From Utricularia gibba (Eukaryota; Streptophyta; Magnoliopsida; Lamiales; Lentibulariaceae), in assembly GCA_002189035.1 (NCBI GenBank), contig NEEC01000014.1, forward strand, positions 684,501 through 748,500: 64,000 bases of DNA, written 5' to 3'. The notes beneath the pieces were generated by a model. The model saw only the letters and a list, made by a program, of their open reading frames with translations. It was not told the origin of the DNA and made no database searches. Both the position numbers and the translations under genes were made by a program. Positions 24,301 through 36,884 of this stretch are shown here, piece after piece (within the stretch, counting starts at the first letter, position 1; every line of letters starts with the position of its first letter).

Positions 24301-24589
24301 TTGGGCGTCATGAATATTTTTATTTCTAATATAATATTTGACGTTATATAAATATATAGAAAGGTTTTAGAAAATGGACATTTAAAGAAAATCAGCAAAT
24401 TTAATTTGATTTTGGGTTGTGTCATTGTGTGGTTTGAATGTTGTGGGAACGGGTTAGTCCAGGCCCATAGCGGAAGTCCATTTTCCCGCGTATTAAAAAG
24501 CAATTATAAAATTGTTTCCCGCGTTTTTGCGATTGCGGATATGAGCCCTAGGTACCGATCTCGATCCTGAGGAACGGAGCGTTTTGACG
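21306..24589. other. Long intergenic region, mostly AT-rich
   Basis: It starts with the promoter/5' leader of the kinase gene (CT microsatellite at 21384-21412). From about 22050 to 23630 the DNA is very AT-rich with no convincing open frames. A more balanced, exon-like island lies at about 23636-24000 (see findings). The last 500 bp before MEI1 are AT-rich again. I see no recognisable transposon ends. Confidence 0.55.
21384..21412. repeat. (CT)n microsatellite in kinase 5' region
   Basis: About 20 bases of alternating CT plus an imperfect extension, about 100 bp upstream of the kinase start codon and likely in its 5' UTR. Confidence 0.85.
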
Positions 24590-27500
24590 ATGGTGGGGAG
24601 ATTGTTTGATGGAGCGAATGTATGCATGTCGAGGAATTTAGTTCCGCCGGAGCCCTTTGACACACTTCACGACGCTCTCAAACTCAATGGGGCGAATGTG
24701 CTTCTCTGCTGTGATCCTTCCAGGAACGGACCCAATGATTACCACGTGATCTCCTCGCAGGACCATGTAAAATATAAACTCAATGGGGCATTGCATTTTT
24801 TTTCCTTCCACTGTTTTTACATTACTAGTTTAATTTCGCGGTTGGATTTTGCAGGAGAAATTTGACGATCTTCGTGCCAAAGGCTGCAAGTTAGTTGGTA
24901 AGGGTTTCGACAGCCGTCCTGTTATATCGTCGAATGTTTTAAAAATAAGTATTAAATTCATGTGTATATGTCATTCACATGATTCTTGGCTTTGGAACTT
25001 GGACAATAGCGTTGCCATGTCTTTAAAATAGTTTATGAAGATGATGTACCATCTATTTTATCTGATCTTCCTTGTAGCTAGGTCCTCAATGTGTGCTGTC
25101 TTGTGCAAAAGAGCAACAGCCACTACCCAATCGGGATTTCACTTGTTGTCTTGCGATGGATGGCGTCTGCATACTTGCATCCGGTTTTGAGAAGGATGAA
25201 AAGGTACGGTGTTGCAGCTTCCAAATGCTTCGTTTAATCTGTTTGTAAATATTGTTTTTATGTATTTTTTCCTATCGTAATTTTTTAGGGTCTTCTAAAG
25301 ATTGTAAACGTTTTTTGAAATGAGCTGTAGGCTAAAGTTGCTTCGATGGTTTCTGCGATGGGAGGATTACTTCTTACCAAGGCATCATCTGACGCCAATT
25401 TTGTCATTGTGAAGAATGTTCAGGCTCAGAAATATAAGGTTCTAATATGAATGTCATTCTAGAGGCTATAGACTCAAAAAAATTTGGCATCTATGCTATC
25501 TATGTCCTCATGTACTAGGTATTGGTTTCAATTTCGAGGATGGGATTAATGGCCAAGTGTGTAGTCCTGAATATTGAGATAGAGTACACATCCTTTAAGT
25601 TAGATCCACACTTAAGTAATTGGACTATGTAGCTTGTGAGTTGGGGATCAGTTTCTTGAAGAAAGTTTGTGCTTCAGACTAGAATTTTAAAGTTGGAAGT
25701 TTTCGCACTCCCATTAATGGAAAATAAATAGGTCAATCCATTGATCTTCCATGTAGAAACCTTTTTGTAATCTTAAGTTGGAAGCTTAAAATGTAAAAAA
25801 TTATCTGATAAAAGTCTTATTTGTTTCCCTTACTATTGACCAAATGCCTCATTCATTTTCTGATTTCCTCCATGCTAAACATTTTAGTGGGCATTAAACA
25901 ACCTCAAAAAGCCTATTGTCACCATAAATTGGCTTATTCAATGTTGGAAGGAGCACAGGATTGTGCCTCAAGACTCTTATAGAGTTCCTCCTTTTTTGGG
26001 CTTGGTGATATGTGTTAGCGGGATTCCTGCAGGTAAGATCTCAATCTTCCTTTTCGCTGGTTATGTGGAAACTGAAGTACCTATCTGTAAACCAATTGAT
26101 GTAGATGAACGCAAACACATAGAAAATCTTGTGGTGCAAAATGGAGGTAAATATTCTGGTGATCTGAACAAGCGCTGCACACATTTAATATGTGATATAT
26201 CCTTTATTTTTCTGTGAATTCACATTTATTCAGATGTTTGCTCAAGGGTTCCTGATGGCTTTCATTGTTTGGAAGACATGTGGGTTTTCATCTTCAGGGA
26301 TGCACATTCTTTTTTTCAGAAACCTCCGTTCATTGAATTAATTGTTATCTTGTAAATGTATTTTTCCATATCAAATGTTTTTGATATTTGATTTTTTTTT
26401 TTCTGAATTTTGAAGTCGTTAGGCATTGTTTCCTCACCTGCATGCGCATAAATATTCAATTATAGATGTGTTTCGATGTGATTATGCTTGCATATTGGAT
26501 TCCTTAATTTCTCACAAGCTCCTGATGGTGACAAATATAAGGTTGCGAAAAGATGGGGTAACATTCATATTGTTGCAACAAAATGGATTCATCAGTGTGC
26601 TACCAGAAGAGGTCGGTGGACATGTATCTTCGGTCATTTTCAACTGAAATCTTGTCATTTTATTTCACTCTTTGCAACTATCTGTAATGATCCTTCATTT
26701 GTAAGTTTTCTTTTTTTTTTTTTTGCAGCATGCTTAAATGAGGAGTCCTACCCTGTCCATTGTGGATCAGCGTCTTTTCCTAGTACTGCAAAGACCGTTG
26801 AGAGACATAGTCAAAAGGGTCCTAGAAGTTCACAATGCACCTCATCATCCATGAGCATTGCCCCAGATATAAATGGAAGTTCATTTGCTGTTGATTCAGA
26901 ATCTGATTTTGCAAGATCTCCACTGAGAGTTTATTCAGAGATTTCTGGTCCTCCACCATTATATAACGTTGAATGCTTGGATGATAAACTTAAAGATGAT
27001 TCTAGTTCTGTTCCTTTTATTGCTGAAGATTCTCAAAGTGAGGATGATGACTTATACTTGTCAAACTGCAGAATTATGCTTGTTGGTTTTGTAGCTTCTG
27101 AATTACGGAAGCTAGTTAGCATGGTCCGGCAAGGTGGAGGTTCTCGTTACATGTACTTAAATGATAAGCTTACACATATTATTGCAGGGAAACCTTTGGA
27201 AAAGTATGATATGCATACTAAGTTATTTCCTTGTTTATATATTCTTATGTTGGTTCCCCAATTAGAAAATTTATACTAGAAACAATTTCTGCAGTGAGAT
27301 CAAGGAATTAAGAAGTATTGCAGCATTTGGAGTCACTTATGTGGTTAAGACGACATGGCTTGAAGAATGCACAATCAAAAAGAAAGAAGTTCCTGTTCAG
27401 CAGTGTCACATTGCTTATGATTTACTTATTCCAAAAGGTACTGGGCTCTTTAATCATTTAACACCACAGATATCTCCTTTGGTGTTTTTTTCCAAATTTT

Positions 27501-30470
27501 ATGCATAGTTTACTGCGAGACACACATTTTCCCGTTCAACAGTTGCATTATCATCGAGATACTCCCTAGCAATGGCATGTGTTATTTTGAATCCTGGACT
27601 TATCCTTACATGTTTGTTTCTACTCGTGCACTTTGTTCCTTTTCTAACTCGAGTGGATATAGACCATAGTCTGACAGATTTCATTAAAATAAATAGATCT
27701 ATTGTTCTAATAGTATTTTGGGAGAATATGGGCATTAATCATTCAAGTAGTTGTTTTCCCCCAAATTATCTACACTTAGGATATACAGTGTTGAAGGGAA
27801 ATTCTGTGTTTTAATTCTTCCATCTGTATTAATGCATTTTCGATGCTGTAGCCTTTGATAAATTGACTGCAACAAGCATGAAACAGCAGCAGTCATGTGT
27901 AACCCCATCTTTGTGCGGCAGCATCTCTGAACCACAAAACTCCAATGATGGAGAGTTAAGAGGTAAAATTAATCTACTGATCATTGTGCTAGCAACTCTG
28001 GTAAGTATTGGTAAAGTCGCTTGATGTTCTTACGCTTGAAAGATGATTCTGCAGTAAAGGTTGATGCTGGACTTGGCGCTGTTCCCTGTAAGAATAAAAG
28101 TTCTTTGATGGTTTTCAAAGGGAATCACTTTGGTTTCTCAAGCTCATTTCCTGAAGAACAAGTAAGAAGTTCTGTTCTGTTATGTATTTTGATTTCTAAC
28201 CTTGAACCTGAAGATTGCGGTCCAGTTGGACTGGGTGACATTGATTTTTTCCCAAGCTTTTAGTTTCCACGTGCTGTTAGAAAAAATGTTTTTGATCTTG
28301 TAAGATGGAATGTCAAATCTAGATGTCAGAAACTGCTGTACCAAGTCGTTTATTTTACAATCCTGGTTCCCATGATGCTCTTTTGTTCAAGAATGTTATT
28401 GAAGCAAGTTTGATCGCTTCATTTTCTTTTCCATGCTTATCAAATTTTCCTCTTCAGAAACCTGAAATCACAGCGTGGGTAAATGAAGGAGGTGGTGAGG
28501 TTGTTTCAGATCTAAGTAAAGGGGTGAATTTCATTGTTGAGCGTCACGGTATGGGTGCCAATCTCTCCCTGAATTCTAAAAGCACATGTGTCACCACACA
28601 CTGGATTCGCTCCTGCCTGGAGGTATATATCAGTATTACTTCTGGGTTAAACCTTTCCAGTTTCTTCTTATAGCTTTTCCCTATTACTGAATTTTGTAGG
28701 CTATTCCCTGCTTCTCAGTCCGTGGTTTATATTTTTGCTTTATGCATCTTTATGCGACATTCATTTTTATGATTATCATAATTCGTGCTACAGGGTATTT
28801 TGTTTATTCAAATTTGGTGTATTTTACTAATGGATCCTGTATATTCTACTGAAGGATGGGTCCTTGCTGGATGTTAACCGCCACATCCTTTATTCTCCAC
28901 TTTCATGTGAAGTCCCTTTACCTGGATTTGAAGGATATCGCATCTGTGTTTCTCAGTATGATACAAGAGAAAGAAACTTGCTCAGGAACCTGTGCTACGT
29001 CCTGGGGGCAAAGTTCTTTGAGAAACTGACCAAGAAGGCTACCCATCTGCTGTGCAAGTTTGCAAATGGGGAGAAGTATCAGGCTGCCTGTGCATGGGGC
29101 AAAAAAATAGTTACAGCAGAGTGGATCCATGAGTGTGTCGTGCAGGTTATTTCTTTTATTAGTTTTCCATTTTTGTATCTTTCGGTTTGTTGCACGTGTT
29201 TCCTTCCCGTCTACTAAACCCGGTGGCCATTAATTGTGGGACAGAACAAAATTGTTGATGTCAGAGGATTTCACCCAAAAGAGCTCACTTTAGAGGACCA
29301 AGAAGCAGGGTCATTTCCTGTTACCCAATATCCTCTACTTACTTCTAAGATGTCATCAGGTGATGAGACGTCTCAGCCTGTTAATCTAATACATGATTCA
29401 AGAGATGGGGACTCGTTTTCAAGTAAGAGCAGTAAGAGGGAAAAAACGGTAGGAGGTGATTGTTCTACTAGACATCAACCTGGTGACTCCATATATGAGA
29501 TCCCTCACAGGCGTGTTTCTGCTGGAATTGATGAGATGGAAACTATCCAGGAAGTTACTTGTGCAGTGCCTGATGTTGCTGCGGCCATAGAGGATTTGTT
29601 GGAACAAACAAGCAAGGTGAGAACCAGCGAATCTGCTCTTGTGAATAAATGTTTGGTCTTGTCATTTTTACAACGATTGTGCTTATTGTAGATTCAAGAC
29701 TGGAAGTCTCAGGAGACTAGTGGCTGCCACGAAAATGTACCTTTTAGAATTTCATGTGGGCATTCTTTTCCAACAGCTAGGCTCATGTTTATCCCTAATC
29801 ATTGCCAGTTTCTATCCTCTAAGTCGGCACTCCCCTCTGAAAAGCGCGCCAATCTGACATCTGATCCCGCAACATCCATGTTTTGGATAACGGGGTGAGT
29901 TCTTCAATATCCATAGCCCTTTTTGCACTTGCTGTTTTCAGTCTCAAGGTAGTTTGAGTTGGATATCTCGTGTTAGTTAACTAGTGGTGATGACATGCCG
30001 TTTCTTCTGACAACCACGCCTAACAAGAATGACATTTTACTGCTGTTACAAGATGCACCAGTAAATTCATATATTAAGTATTCATGTTTCAGGCTGGATA
30101 AGAAGGAGAATCTGACTACCACGGCTAAGGCTAAATGCATCTATGATGGTTTCAGCGAAACGCAAACTGATTCTCAGGTTCATATTACGGGCTGTTTGAA
30201 CTGCTTTATTTCAAGGGTTTATCTTACTTTTCAGAATGACAGAAACTATGAACGGGACTTGGCATTGCTTGACATGAATTAGCCAAATTCTCTTGCTTTT
30301 TAACATTTTCTCAAAAACCGGTCTTCGGACCAGTGGCCATGGATACAATACAATTAGATGCCTGTGTTTGTGTTGATCAGGTAGTTGGATACGAGGAGGA
30401 TCTTTCTGGAAGACAGATGATCATTGATAGAGCCCGCGCAAGAAGTGGCAGTAGCATGGCTGAAGACTGA
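24590..30470 (+). CDS. MEI1: MEI1/TopBP1-like protein with five BRCT domains
   Basis: Nuclear multi-BRCT protein related to TopBP1; Arabidopsis MEI1 is needed for meiotic DNA repair. The start at 24590 gives MVGRLFDGANVCMSRN. BRCT repeats can be followed by their closing Trp helices: PIVTINWLIQCW, IVATKWIHQC, VVKTTWLEEC, VTTHWIRSCLE and IVTAEWIHECV. The last and best BRCT reads GYRICVSQYDTRERNLLRNL with KKATHLLCKFANGEKYQAAC. A Ser/Asp-rich linker (about 26730-27060) separates BRCT 2 and 3. The C-terminus ends YEEDLSGRQMIIDRARARSG and a stop at 30470. One intron (26197-26517) has U12-type signals; another (26033-26104) is stop-free and a multiple of three. I found no frame breaks. Confidence 0.93.
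26197..26517 (+). other. Candidate U12-type intron in MEI1
   Basis: The intron starts ATATCCTTT, the exact U12 AT-type donor, immediately after the codon for Asp in THLICD. Near its end is TTCCTTAAT (26500-26508), matching the U12 branch site. Frame-preserving joining to GCTCCTGATGG (exon from 26518) makes the last two bases AA; a classical AC lies two bases earlier at 26514-26515. A canonical GT-AG alternative (26192-26518) is also in frame but drops two residues. Confidence 0.6.
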
Positions 30471-30716
30471 AGTTTGGCGCCAATCGTCGCTGTAAAAGAA
30501 GCAACTGACATGTTTTTTGTTGTTGTTGATGTGTATAGCTTTTCACAAACTTCCCTTGTCTATGGACCGGAAAGTGCAACTGGTCACCATGAACTCATCC
30601 GGTTAACGCTTTTTGTGATCCTTCCTCGCAAGTGGTATATGAAATGAATCTGACTGTTTTGTCAATGGGTGAAAGAAGCATCATTCAAAGAAACAGGAGT
30701 TTGGTTAGCTGCTGGT
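30471..30716. other. Convergent 3' spacer
   Basis: 3' UTR of MEI1 and of the small minus-strand gene. No other feature is seen. Confidence 0.6.
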
Positions 30717-31289
30717 TTACAAGTGCAGCATCCGTTGAATGATGAGATTGACCGCGGCGTTGGCCGAGGAGAAGGCGCCGTGGAAGCTTTCCTTGTAGGA
30801 GATGGACTCCAAATCCACCGCCATTTGCAACAGTATGTCCCCAATATCAACTCTCTTTTCTACTAAGCTCTTGTAGTATGATTCTGCTGCGACTTTGCTG
30901 ATCACCACGTTTGTCGCCTCAGGGCAGTATTCCTCGTCCAGCCATTTCTGAAGCTCCACTCTAAGCCATTCCGATTCCTGCTGCATGTCATCTTTATTGC
31001 TGCGATTGCGCGTATGTATGAATCAGAAATGTGATGACTCTACCTGTAATGCTGTCGAAGGCTGCGCCCAGTGGGTTGGGACTCGGAGCTCCTGGAGAGA
31101 AATTTCCTCATCTGCATTCCCCTCGCTCCGCGAACAGCAACGGAAAATAGAAGTGTTCTTATCCCCAAGGAACTGTCGTCTGCCGATTCGCACAAAATTC
31201 AAATCGGGGAAGCCAATTTTAGGTTTTCCGATTGGATTGATGATGACCAGATTCCCAAATCTGAAGAAACTGTGAATCAAGGATCCCAT
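30717..31289 (-). CDS. Small conserved plant protein, predicted plastid
   Basis: Two exons, 31044-31289 and 30717-30980, encode 169 residues. The first ATG in the frame is at 31289 (MGSLIHSFFRFGNLV). The N-terminal half is basic and acid-poor up to about residue 50, compatible with an organelle transit peptide. The second exon is acidic and highly structured-looking: SEWLRVELQKWLDEEYCPEA, VISKVAAESYYKSLVEKR, GDILLQMAVDLESISYKESF, GAFSSANAAVNLIIQRML. I recognise this as a conserved plant unknown but cannot name a function. The intron is only 63 nt and ends in a tandem CAGCAG acceptor (30978-30983), so isoforms differing by one Gln are possible. It lies 202 bp from the DEG2 start, divergently transcribed. 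Confidence 0.75.
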
Positions 31290-31491
31290 TCCAGGAATCG
31301 AAGAGACGAATGCTCGGGCAGGAAGGGCTTTACGACGTCGTATCAAGCCCGTAAATTTTCGGTTGACGTCACCAATAGATACATATGTTATATATAGTCC
31401 TGAGTAACTAGGTAGAATCCATTGGCATGCCGCGGGTGGCTGCTGAACGGATAAGAAAGCAGCAGTAAAAGCGGAAACACTAGGAACCCAA

Positions 31492-34400
31492 ATGTCGATT
31501 GCCGCAGCTAGTGGCTGGTGCTTATCAGGTCTCTTCGCTACTCATTCGCGTTCACATCGCATTCTTCCAGGTGCTCACTTTCTGGGTGGTTTAGATTCAG
31601 ATTGCTGCTCGTTTCCTTGTAAGGTAAGTATTTCCTGTATAAGGGAATGGCTTCAAAGGTTGTTTGAGCTGAATCCGTTCACAGTATTGGTGCAGGGGAT
31701 TGAAAATCTTTTAGTTTGTTTGTAAGAGGAATGAGTAGTAGGCAATAATCCATATTTCCATGTATCTTGTAGAAAGAAGCTTTACTGAAGAAGAGTCTAC
31801 GGAGGATAAGGGCGGAAGGCTCATTTCAACATACAGATGGAAGAACGCCCAGGAACAAAAAAGTAGGAAGATCCCAGTCAGCAGCATTTAATTCATTTGG
31901 ATCACAGAGGAAGGAGGACAAGGAACTTCTTGTTGATTCAAGGGTAAAACAGGTAGGTGCATAAGCTTGCCACTGCTTCCTTTTTTCAATTGACGAGTGA
32001 AACATCATGTCGGTGCATCAGTTATATCTGCCCGATGTAATGTATAGCTTAGAGCATGATAAATTCTTTAGTTATGACCTTGTGGACTTGACATTTGAGT
32101 TGAGCCTGGTGCGTGATCCTTTGCAGGTCGAGGAAGGAAATCTTCAAGATGCTGCTTTCCTTAATGCTGTTGTCAAGGTGCGATTTTATTCACTCTTATG
32201 TTGATTCTCTTTGCAGGCACCTTCCATAAGATTATCTTAAGACGTTTTTCGTATGTAAGCTGCTCATTCAATTTAAACACTCTTATTTTCTGTGAAAGCT
32301 GCCAAACATTTCACAAATCTCTGACCCAGATATGGTTCAGTCATTGCCATTTCTGCTTGCATTTTCTCCTTTACTGTGTGAGTTTGAAATGGCATAACAC
32401 GTTATTTTAGTGATCATATGTTAGTTCGTGATGCATTTCATTCCTAAGCAGACGATTATTTCATAAATTAATTTAGTCATGTGACTTGATTTTGCCGTCT
32501 TAGGTTTCCATGATTCATTATGTTGGCCCATCTACCAACCCTACCATCATTTTTCTTCCCCATTCTAGGTATACTGTACTCACACAGCACCTGATTACTC
32601 TCTACCATGGCAGAAACAAAGACAGTACACAAGCACTGGAAGGTATATCGTATCTCCGTGATTTCATGTTTTGTGTTCTTTCTGTTTAGCTAAATGTGAT
32701 TATCCTTTCACGTTCTGTGATGAATGTCATGAGTGTAGTGCTTTCATGATTGGGGAAAGAAGGCTACTGACAAATGCACACTGTGTTGAACATGATACTC
32801 AGGTAACTTTCTTCTTAATAGGCAGATATCTTTTTTCACACATGCATCGACGATATTGACATTATTCCTAGTCATGTTGTGAAATTCAAAAAGTCTTTGT
32901 CTTCTTATTAGAACGTTTAATATGTGCAGCGAACTTGATTCCTTGCTCTGTGATGATTGATAGTAGGAAATAACTATCATGTGTCATTTCTTTTCCTGTT
33001 TGCAAATATTTTTAATATGCGGGATTGTGAGATTTTTATCATCTGCATACAGATGGTCATGAATAGTCTGTTGAAGGTTGATCATAATTTTCTTTTAGGT
33101 CAAAGTGAAAAGAAGAGGGGATGACACAAAATATCTTGCTAAGGTGTAGTCTCCATACGCATGGCTTAGCAAATATCATGCCCGCTGATTCTAAAATTGG
33201 CACTATGGCAGGTTTTAGCAAGAGGTGTAGAATGTGATATAGCACTCCTTTCCGTTGAAAGTGAGGAATTTTGGCAGGGAACTGAATCTCTTCAGTTCGG
33301 ACAGCTGCCTAATTTACAGGTTTTGGACAAAAATGCACTATGTTTTTATTAGTCAATCATTGACTTGTAATTCGAAATTCAGATTTTTTAAAAAATAAGA
33401 ATGATTGTTCGAATATTTTCTTCCTGGATGGGCTTTGCGCTTGCAAGTTACAATAGATAGTGTGTTTTTAGACACATTGCCCTCTCTTGTCTACCTGATA
33501 ATACGAAATTGACGTCTTGCTCCTTCACTTGCTTCAGGATTCAGTGACTGTTGTTGGATATCCTCTTGGGGGAGAAACCATATCAGTGTCCAAGGGTGTT
33601 GTATCTAGAATTGAAGTATGTCACTTATTGATGTTTGAATTCTCGGTTATTTTGTTTTATGTCAAGTTTATTCTGAATTATCATTTTCTTCCATGTTATC
33701 TTTTGTTATTGTATTTCTGGATTGTGCCATTCTCCCATACTTTCTGTATATGCATGAGATATCAAATAATGGTCTTCCCTGACCTTTTAACATTCAGGTG
33801 ACCTCATATGCTCATGGATCTTCTGAGTTACTTGGTATTCAGATTGATGCAGCGATAAATCCTGGTGAGCATTAATGGTTGTTCTCACACTTCATGTTCT
33901 TGGATTTGCATTGCCTATTTGTTCTACGAGTATTCCAAATTTCACTTGCTGTTCATTAACACCTATCGTTTGCCAGGAAACAGTGGCGGGCCTGCTTTCA
34001 ATGACCGAGGAGAATGCATTGGGGTGGCTTTTCAGGTGGACTCTTCTACTTGGAAATTCGGATATTTTTCTTTACTTACCAGGCTAGATGGTTTTAGTTG
34101 CTACAACATTTTCAGTTAGGATTTTCTCATATCACAGGGCTTTGAAAAGTCATCTGGCCTAAACTTGTATTTCTATCCTGGCTTGCAGCTTTTTCTTTTG
34201 TGGGATGTCTCCGCTAACTTTTGTAACTGACCTTATATTATTATCAATTTCTAAGTGGACTGTCAATCTTAGGTGTACAGATCTGATGATGTGGAAAATA
34301 TCGGCTATGTGATTCCAACTACTGTTGTATCTCATTTTCTTGAAGATTATCGGAGAAATGGGAGATACACTGGTGAGGCTTCTCATATGTAAACAAAATG

Positions 34401-36636
34401 TTGCACTCCTAATTTTTGGAACCCATGGCTGGACTCTGTGTTCATTCGAAAATTATGTTTTGGTGATTTGGGGCTTGGCTGTGTATTTCTAATTATGGGT
34501 CTGACTTCTCATATGCGTTCATACTGCTGAGTGCTCTCGTTCCTGTATCAACTTCCCACCTTTAGATTCGTGTGATTGTGATACATGAAAACTAGAATTG
34601 AACAGATGTGCACTTTTTTGGTCATATGACTCTTGGCAATTATTCTCTTTGGAGCATTCTTTTGCCTCTCCGTTAGAGTATCACGCTTGTAGTATTTCAG
34701 CATTTTTTTGACTACACATCAGGTTTCCCTTGTCTTGGAGTCCTCTTGCAGAAATTGGAGAATCCAGCTCTGCGTGCATTTTTGAATGTTCCATCAAATG
34801 AGGTATATAAGCCTTAACGCTTGCACTCGACTGTATGAATCTGTTGCCTTTTAATAAATCTTTCACACCACCTTGTACATGTATGGATCCAATGTTTATA
34901 TACCCATTTTTTGTGAGAAAAATGTTAACATGTCTTTATAATCAATAATGTGAGTTTTCTTCTTATAAAAGCATACCATCATAAGGACGTACTCATTTCA
35001 CATATCAGGTTTCAATGCATAAATTAACTGAAATTAGGAAAGTTTTTTTTTAATTGGTCCTAGTTATAGGTTCCTCAGCTTGAATATTAACTCATTTGGT
35101 GTGACCTTTTTGTATAATAGGGTGTGCTCGTGAGAAAAGTTGAGCCTACTTCTTATGCTAGTGGCGTGCTGAAAGAGGTGAACTTAAATTCATATTTTTG
35201 GAAAGTTACGGCAGTGAATAATGTGAAGATCAACCATTCTGTAAATGACTGGTTGTACAATAATTCGGCTAGGGGATGTCATTGTAAGCTTTGACAACAT
35301 TCGAGTTGGATGCGAAGGGACAGTACCCTTCCGATCAACGGAACGTATAGCATTTCGTTATCTTATCAGCCAAAAGTAAGCCACTATAGGAACTTAAACT
35401 GCAGAGATCATTATTTGACACTGATAAATATTAGTAGTAATTTCAAATCGCAGATTCACAGGGGATGTGGCTGAACTTGGCATCATTAGGAAAGGTCAAT
35501 CTATGCAAGTTCAAGTTGTTTTAAATCCTCAAGTTCATTTAGTAAGTGCATTGCTGTTGTGGGAACTTGTGCTGTTCACTTCCGGATGAAGATTGTGGAT
35601 ATATTTACTCATGCGTGCTCACTGCAGGTTCCATTCCATATCGAAGAAGGCCAGCCTTCCTACCTAATTGTCGCTGGTTTGGTGTTCACGCCTCTCTCAG
35701 AGCCCTTAATCGAGTACGTTTGATTGTCTTAAACGATAATCCGCCTGCTTGTGAAATACTAATTACAGCCATGCATGTGTTCTTTCAAAGGGAAGAGTGT
35801 GAAGACAGCATCGGGGTTAGCTATTCACCCTTAACTGCAACCATCAGTTATGCATTTTTTCAACCATATAATTGAAGTATCTTCATGCATTCAGTTAAAA
35901 TTGCTGGCCAAGGCAAGATACACTATGCCTAGATTCAAAGGAGAACAGATGGTAATCCTTTCACAGGTACGATGCACCCTTTTATGAGCATTTGAAGTAC
36001 ATAAAAACCGAGTGACCCCTATGGCTCCTCTTCATGAACGCATCGATAGCACATTCGTGAAGCGCATGCATATTCATAATCCATACAATGAACAGGTACT
36101 AGCAAGCGAAGAGAACATTGGATATGAAGAGATGAGCAATGAGCAGGCAAGTTATCATCTGTTTTCAAAACGATGCACCCTTTTTTGTTTTCTTTAATCT
36201 CAGCTTGTTGAAGATGTCTGCTGCATCTCGCCTTCAGGTTTTAAAACTAAACGGAACCTCGATCCGGAACATACATCACTTGGCCCATTTGGTTGACAGT
36301 AAGCAGTAGCTTCCCATATGCACCCCACCCAATTCCTTGCTTTTTTTGGCCAGCAAATTGCTAAAGGTGCCTTTTTGTGTGCATGTTTGGTTGGCAGATT
36401 GCAAGGACAAGTATTTGAGGTTCGAGTTTGAAGACAACTTCTGGGTAGTGCTGGAGAGAGACGCAGTCCTGGGTGCATCAAACAGCATACTCAAAGGGTA
36501 CGGAATCCCATCGGAGAGATCTCCTGATCTGCTGGAACCATACCTTGATGACTCCATTGGACAAGATGGAGCTGCTGCTTCGGCCGCATTGGACCAAAAC
36601 AGCAACCAGAGCGGCGATGGACTTCTCTGGGTGTAA
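31492..36636 (+). CDS. DEG2: Protease Do-like 2, chloroplastic (DEG2)
   Basis: ATP-independent serine endopeptidase of the DegP/HtrA family, stromal side of the thylakoid in Arabidopsis, implicated in D1 turnover. The start at 31492 gives a transit-like N-terminus ([20 protein letters not shown]). The trypsin-like domain shows His in [13 protein letters not shown], Asp in [16 protein letters not shown] and Ser in [21 protein letters not shown]-like regions follow ([63 protein letters not shown]), and the C-terminus contains [16 protein letters not shown]. More than fifteen exons are present. One intron (36147-36237) has a GC-AG border. The frame breaks by one base between VLKE (ending 35177) and GDVIV at a G4 run (35272-35275), probably a missing G in the sequence. 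Confidence 0.93.
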
Positions 36637-36884
36637 AACAAACGCTCCCCTCTTCCGGCAACAAGAGAACCAAATGAATCAAAACAAGCATCTCTTCAAG
36701 GCTAGCAAAGTATCATCAGTTCATGGACTGCTAAAGCGGCAGCCAGTCTTGTTCTCTTTAAACTGAAAAGTCACTAAAAGTACAGATTACGACAGCTCCT
36801 TCTCGACTCTTAGGATACTAATTGGTTCAACAATCAGGTGCCATCCCCCGCACCAACTGCTTCACTCGGGCCTGCTGCATGGAT
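36637..36884. other. Convergent 3' spacer
   Basis: 3' UTRs of DEG2 and the SR protein gene meet here. No other feature is seen. Confidence 0.6.
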
